A stretch of DNA of 64,000 nucleotides, taken from assembly GCF_900128885.1 (NCBI RefSeq), contig NZ_FQTU01000005.1, forward strand, positions 65,316 through 129,315, in the 5' to 3' direction. Under the pieces are notes generated by a model that made no database searches, had not been told where the DNA came from, and was given only the letters and a program-made list of their open reading frames with translations. Below are positions 62,390-64,000 of the stretch, one piece after another (the first letter of the stretch is position 1; the number at the start of each line of letters is the position of its first letter). Origin of the DNA: Alkalibacter saccharofermentans DSM 14828 (GTDB taxonomy: Bacteria > Bacillota > Clostridia > Eubacteriales > Alkalibacteraceae). The translations under genes and the position numbers were made by a program.

Positions 62390-63724
62390 TTAAATTCCAA
62401 GTATCCATGATGACAGTGAGAAAAATGCCATAAGAGCCACGGCATCCACTATTGTCGTGATCAATGGACCGGCCATTATCGCAGGGTCAAGATTCATTTT
62501 CTTTGCCATAATCGGCAATGTGCCGCCCACCACCTTGGCCAATACTACCGTCAAGAACAAGCTGATGCAGACGGTAAACGCTATACGTATGTCAGTTCGC
62601 TCAAAGAAGTATATCATTATGAAGTTGACCGAAGCCAACGCCACGCCCACCACGAGACTGACCTTGAACTCTTTGCTTAATACCTTCAGGGTATCCTTAA
62701 GCTTTATCTCATCCAAGGCCAAACCCCTGATTACCAAAGTTGCGGATTGTGATCCCGCGTTACCGCCTGTATCCATAAGACGTGGAATAAATGCCGCCAA
62801 TATGACCACTGATTGAAGTATGTCCTCATAGTTTCGTATTATGGCCCCTGTAAAAGTCGCCGAAATCATAAGTACCAATAGCCATGCTATTCTTTTTTTT
62901 GCCAGATTGAAAATCCCGGATTTCAAATATTCTTCGTCCGATGGCTCCATTGCCGCCATCTTGTGGAAATCCTCGGTGTTTTCCTGTTCGATGATGTCTA
63001 CTACGTCATCTATGGTTATGATTCCAACCAGCCTGCTTTCAGTATCAACTACAGGCATTGCAGTCAAATCGTACTTTTTAAAAAGCATCGCAGTATCTTC
63101 CTGGTCTAAATGGGTGGGTATGGATATTATCTTGGTGTTCATTATATCTTTGATCCTTTTGCTGGAATCGCTTAATATAAGTCTTCTCAAAGACACTATC
63201 CCTTGGAGCTTCCTTCCCTTGTCTATTACGTAACAGGTATTTATCGTCTCCTTGTCCACCCCGGTGCGCTTTATATGTTCCAAAGCCTCTGCTACGCTCA
63301 TGTCTTCCTTCAAGTCCACGTACTCGATGGTCATCATGCTTCCTGCAGAATATTCGGGATATTTCAAAAACCTGTTTATAAGATCTCGTTCTTCCTTGGT
63401 GGTGTTTTTCAACACCTTTTTAACTACATTGGCAGGCATCTCCTCCACCATATCAACAGTATCATCAAGGAAAAGCTCGTCGATAATATGCCTGATTTCT
63501 TTATCTGTTATAGCCTCGATTATATGCTGTTTATCCTCTATTGGCATATAAGAAAAAACGTCGGCTACGATTTCCTTTGGCAATAGCCTAAATATCACCA
63601 ATAGCTTTTCAACAGGTATCTCTTCCAGGAATTGTGCTATATCAACTACGTTCATTTCAACAATTTCGTTTCTAGCTGCCGTGAACTTTCCTTGGTTGAT
63701 TAAATCAAATAGTTTTTCGTACAT
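62390..63724 (-). CDS. mgtE: magnesium transporter MgtE
   Basis: 444 residues: the N-terminal superhelical Mg-sensor domain (about 1-125), two CBS domains (about 130-255, SAGSMMTIEYVDL, LTAMPVVDTESRL), and five C-terminal membrane helices with PRLMDTGGNAGSQSATLVIRG for the pore. ATG with AGGAGG. The upstream leader is an M-box. Confidence 0.95.
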   Translation of the reverse strand: MYEKLFDLINQGKFTAARNEIVEMNVVDIAQFLEEIPVEKLLVIFRLLPKEIVADVFSYMPIEDKQHIIEAITDKEIRHIIDELFLDDTVDMVEEMPANVVKKVLKNTTKEERDLINRFLKYPEYSAGSMMTIEYVDLKEDMSVAEALEHIKRTGVDKETINTCYVIDKGRKLQGIVSLRRLILSDSSKRIKDIMNTKIISIPTHLDQEDTAMLFKKYDLTAMPVVDTESRLVGIITIDDVVDIIEQENTEDFHKMAAMEPSDEEYLKSGIFNLAKKRIAWLLVLMISATFTGAIIRNYEDILQSVVILAAFIPRLMDTGGNAGSQSATLVIRGLALDEIKLKDTLKVLSKEFKVSLVVGVALASVNFIMIYFFERTDIRIAFTVCISLFLTVVLAKVVGGTLPIMAKKMNLDPAIMAGPLITTIVDAVALMAFFSLSSWILGI

Positions 63725-63740
63725 TTCACTAACCTCCTAG

Positions 63741-63779
63741 GGAGCTATGAAAATACGCCTCGGCAAGGATCATAGCTCC
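63741..63779 (-). other. second stem-loop in the mgtE leader
   Basis: GGAGCTATGA/TCATAGCTCC, a perfect 10-bp stem with a 19-nt loop. It ends only 8 nt before the AGGAGG of mgtE and lies downstream of the M-box terminator. Confidence 0.7.
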
Positions 63780-63845
63780 TAATTATTAAATTTTGTCTTT
63801 CGATAATCAAATAACTGTCAGGATCCAAGACCCTCACCACCTTTC

Positions 63846-63888
63846 GATATAAAAAATAAAAAAGCCTTTTATAAGTAAAAGACTTTTT
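63846..63888 (-). terminator. M-box expression-platform terminator
   Basis: Minus-strand AAAAAGTCTTTT-ACTTAT-AAAAGGCTTTTT (one wobble) followed by a T-rich tract. An alternative antiterminator pairs AGTAAAAGAC (63917-63908) with GTCTTTTACT (63883-63874). Confidence 0.85.
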
Positions 63889-64000
63889 GGCATCACCAAT
63901 AAAGACTGTCTTTTACTCGTTGAGTTTTAGCACTGCATGGCTTAGGATTACCCAGCCCCGTTAAGCTATACCTTAACCCGATAAAGCCTGTTGACCCATT
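63889..64000 (-). promoter_or_regulatory. M-box (ykoK) magnesium riboswitch, 5' part outside window
   Basis: The minus strand from the window end reads AATGGGTCAACAGG, later CCTAAGCCATGCAGTGC, TAAAACTCAACGAGTAAAAG. These are the core M-box segments (GGGTCAACAG and GCCATACAGTGCTAAA). The aptamer 5' half (GTTAGGTGAGG region) must lie beyond 64000. Mg-bound aptamer should sequester the antiterminator strand and stop mgtE. Confidence 0.87.

Overview
This window looks like the chromosome of a strictly anaerobic, low-to-moderate-GC Firmicute of class Clostridia. The evidence is a six-gene Rnf complex, an HsfB-type sensory [FeFe]-hydrogenase module, a glycyl radical enzyme with its activase, a flavodiiron protein, an HPr with the regulatory Ser region, a PyrR attenuator, an M-box, a c-di-GMP-I riboswitch and several TTG start codons. 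A genus cannot be assigned from sequence reading alone. Most genes lie on the minus strand. There is no prophage, insertion sequence, CRISPR array or rRNA.

Layout. 1-5.6 kb: a partial RND exporter with a TetR-type operator, tRNA-fMet, a cation diffusion facilitator and a DUF362 ferredoxin-like protein. 5.6-11.8 kb: cell elongation genes (DUF4321, maf, mreB, mreC, mreD, PBP2). 11.9-16.9 kb: rnfCDGEAB. 17.2-21.05 kb: a six-gene sensory hydrogenase module (DRTGG, ATPase, HsfB-like, DRTGG, PHP, ATPase) behind a promoter carrying a Rex-like site and a perfect 20-bp palindrome. 21.1-25.5 kb: lipB-lipA, tRNA-Leu, coaE, an M18 peptidase, a DUF896 protein and HPr. 25.6-29.7 kb: a DUF1858 protein, attenuator-pyrR-uraA, a flagellar rod-protein remnant and a diguanylate cyclase. 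29.8-33.7 kb: a three-gene GlpA-like flavoprotein set and a lipoprotein. 33.9-36.1 kb: arsR-arsC, DUF190 and CorA. 36.2-41.2 kb: a dnaJ-like gene with clpB, and trxA-trxB behind a CsoR-type operator. 41.3-46.9 kb: a UbiA-family prenyltransferase, a flavodiiron protein, a GGDEF-EAL protein and an HD hydrolase. 47.1-52.3 kb: a glycyl radical enzyme and activase, divergent from a DeoR regulator and a Gfo/Idh/MocA dehydrogenase. 52.4-58.6 kb: a MATE pump, a c-di-GMP-I riboswitch with a FapA/DUF342 gene, a start-less ORF, a second GGDEF-EAL protein and a decayed chemotaxis receptor. 58.6-64 kb: an XRE-type regulator, the OpuA glycine betaine transporter, and mgtE behind an M-box that runs off the window end.

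How the genes fit together. Three themes stand out. (1) Anaerobic redox control: Rnf, the sensory hydrogenase module, thioredoxin, the flavodiiron protein and flavoprotein dehydrogenases, with sequence-visible operators for redox-type regulators. (2) c-di-GMP signalling is kept (one cyclase, two GGDEF-EAL proteins, one riboswitch), while two separate motility genes (a flagellar rod protein and an MCP) survive only as frameshifted fragments. (3) RNA-level control is common: PyrR attenuator, c-di-GMP-I riboswitch and M-box.

All functional calls come from reading motifs and gene order. No database search was run.
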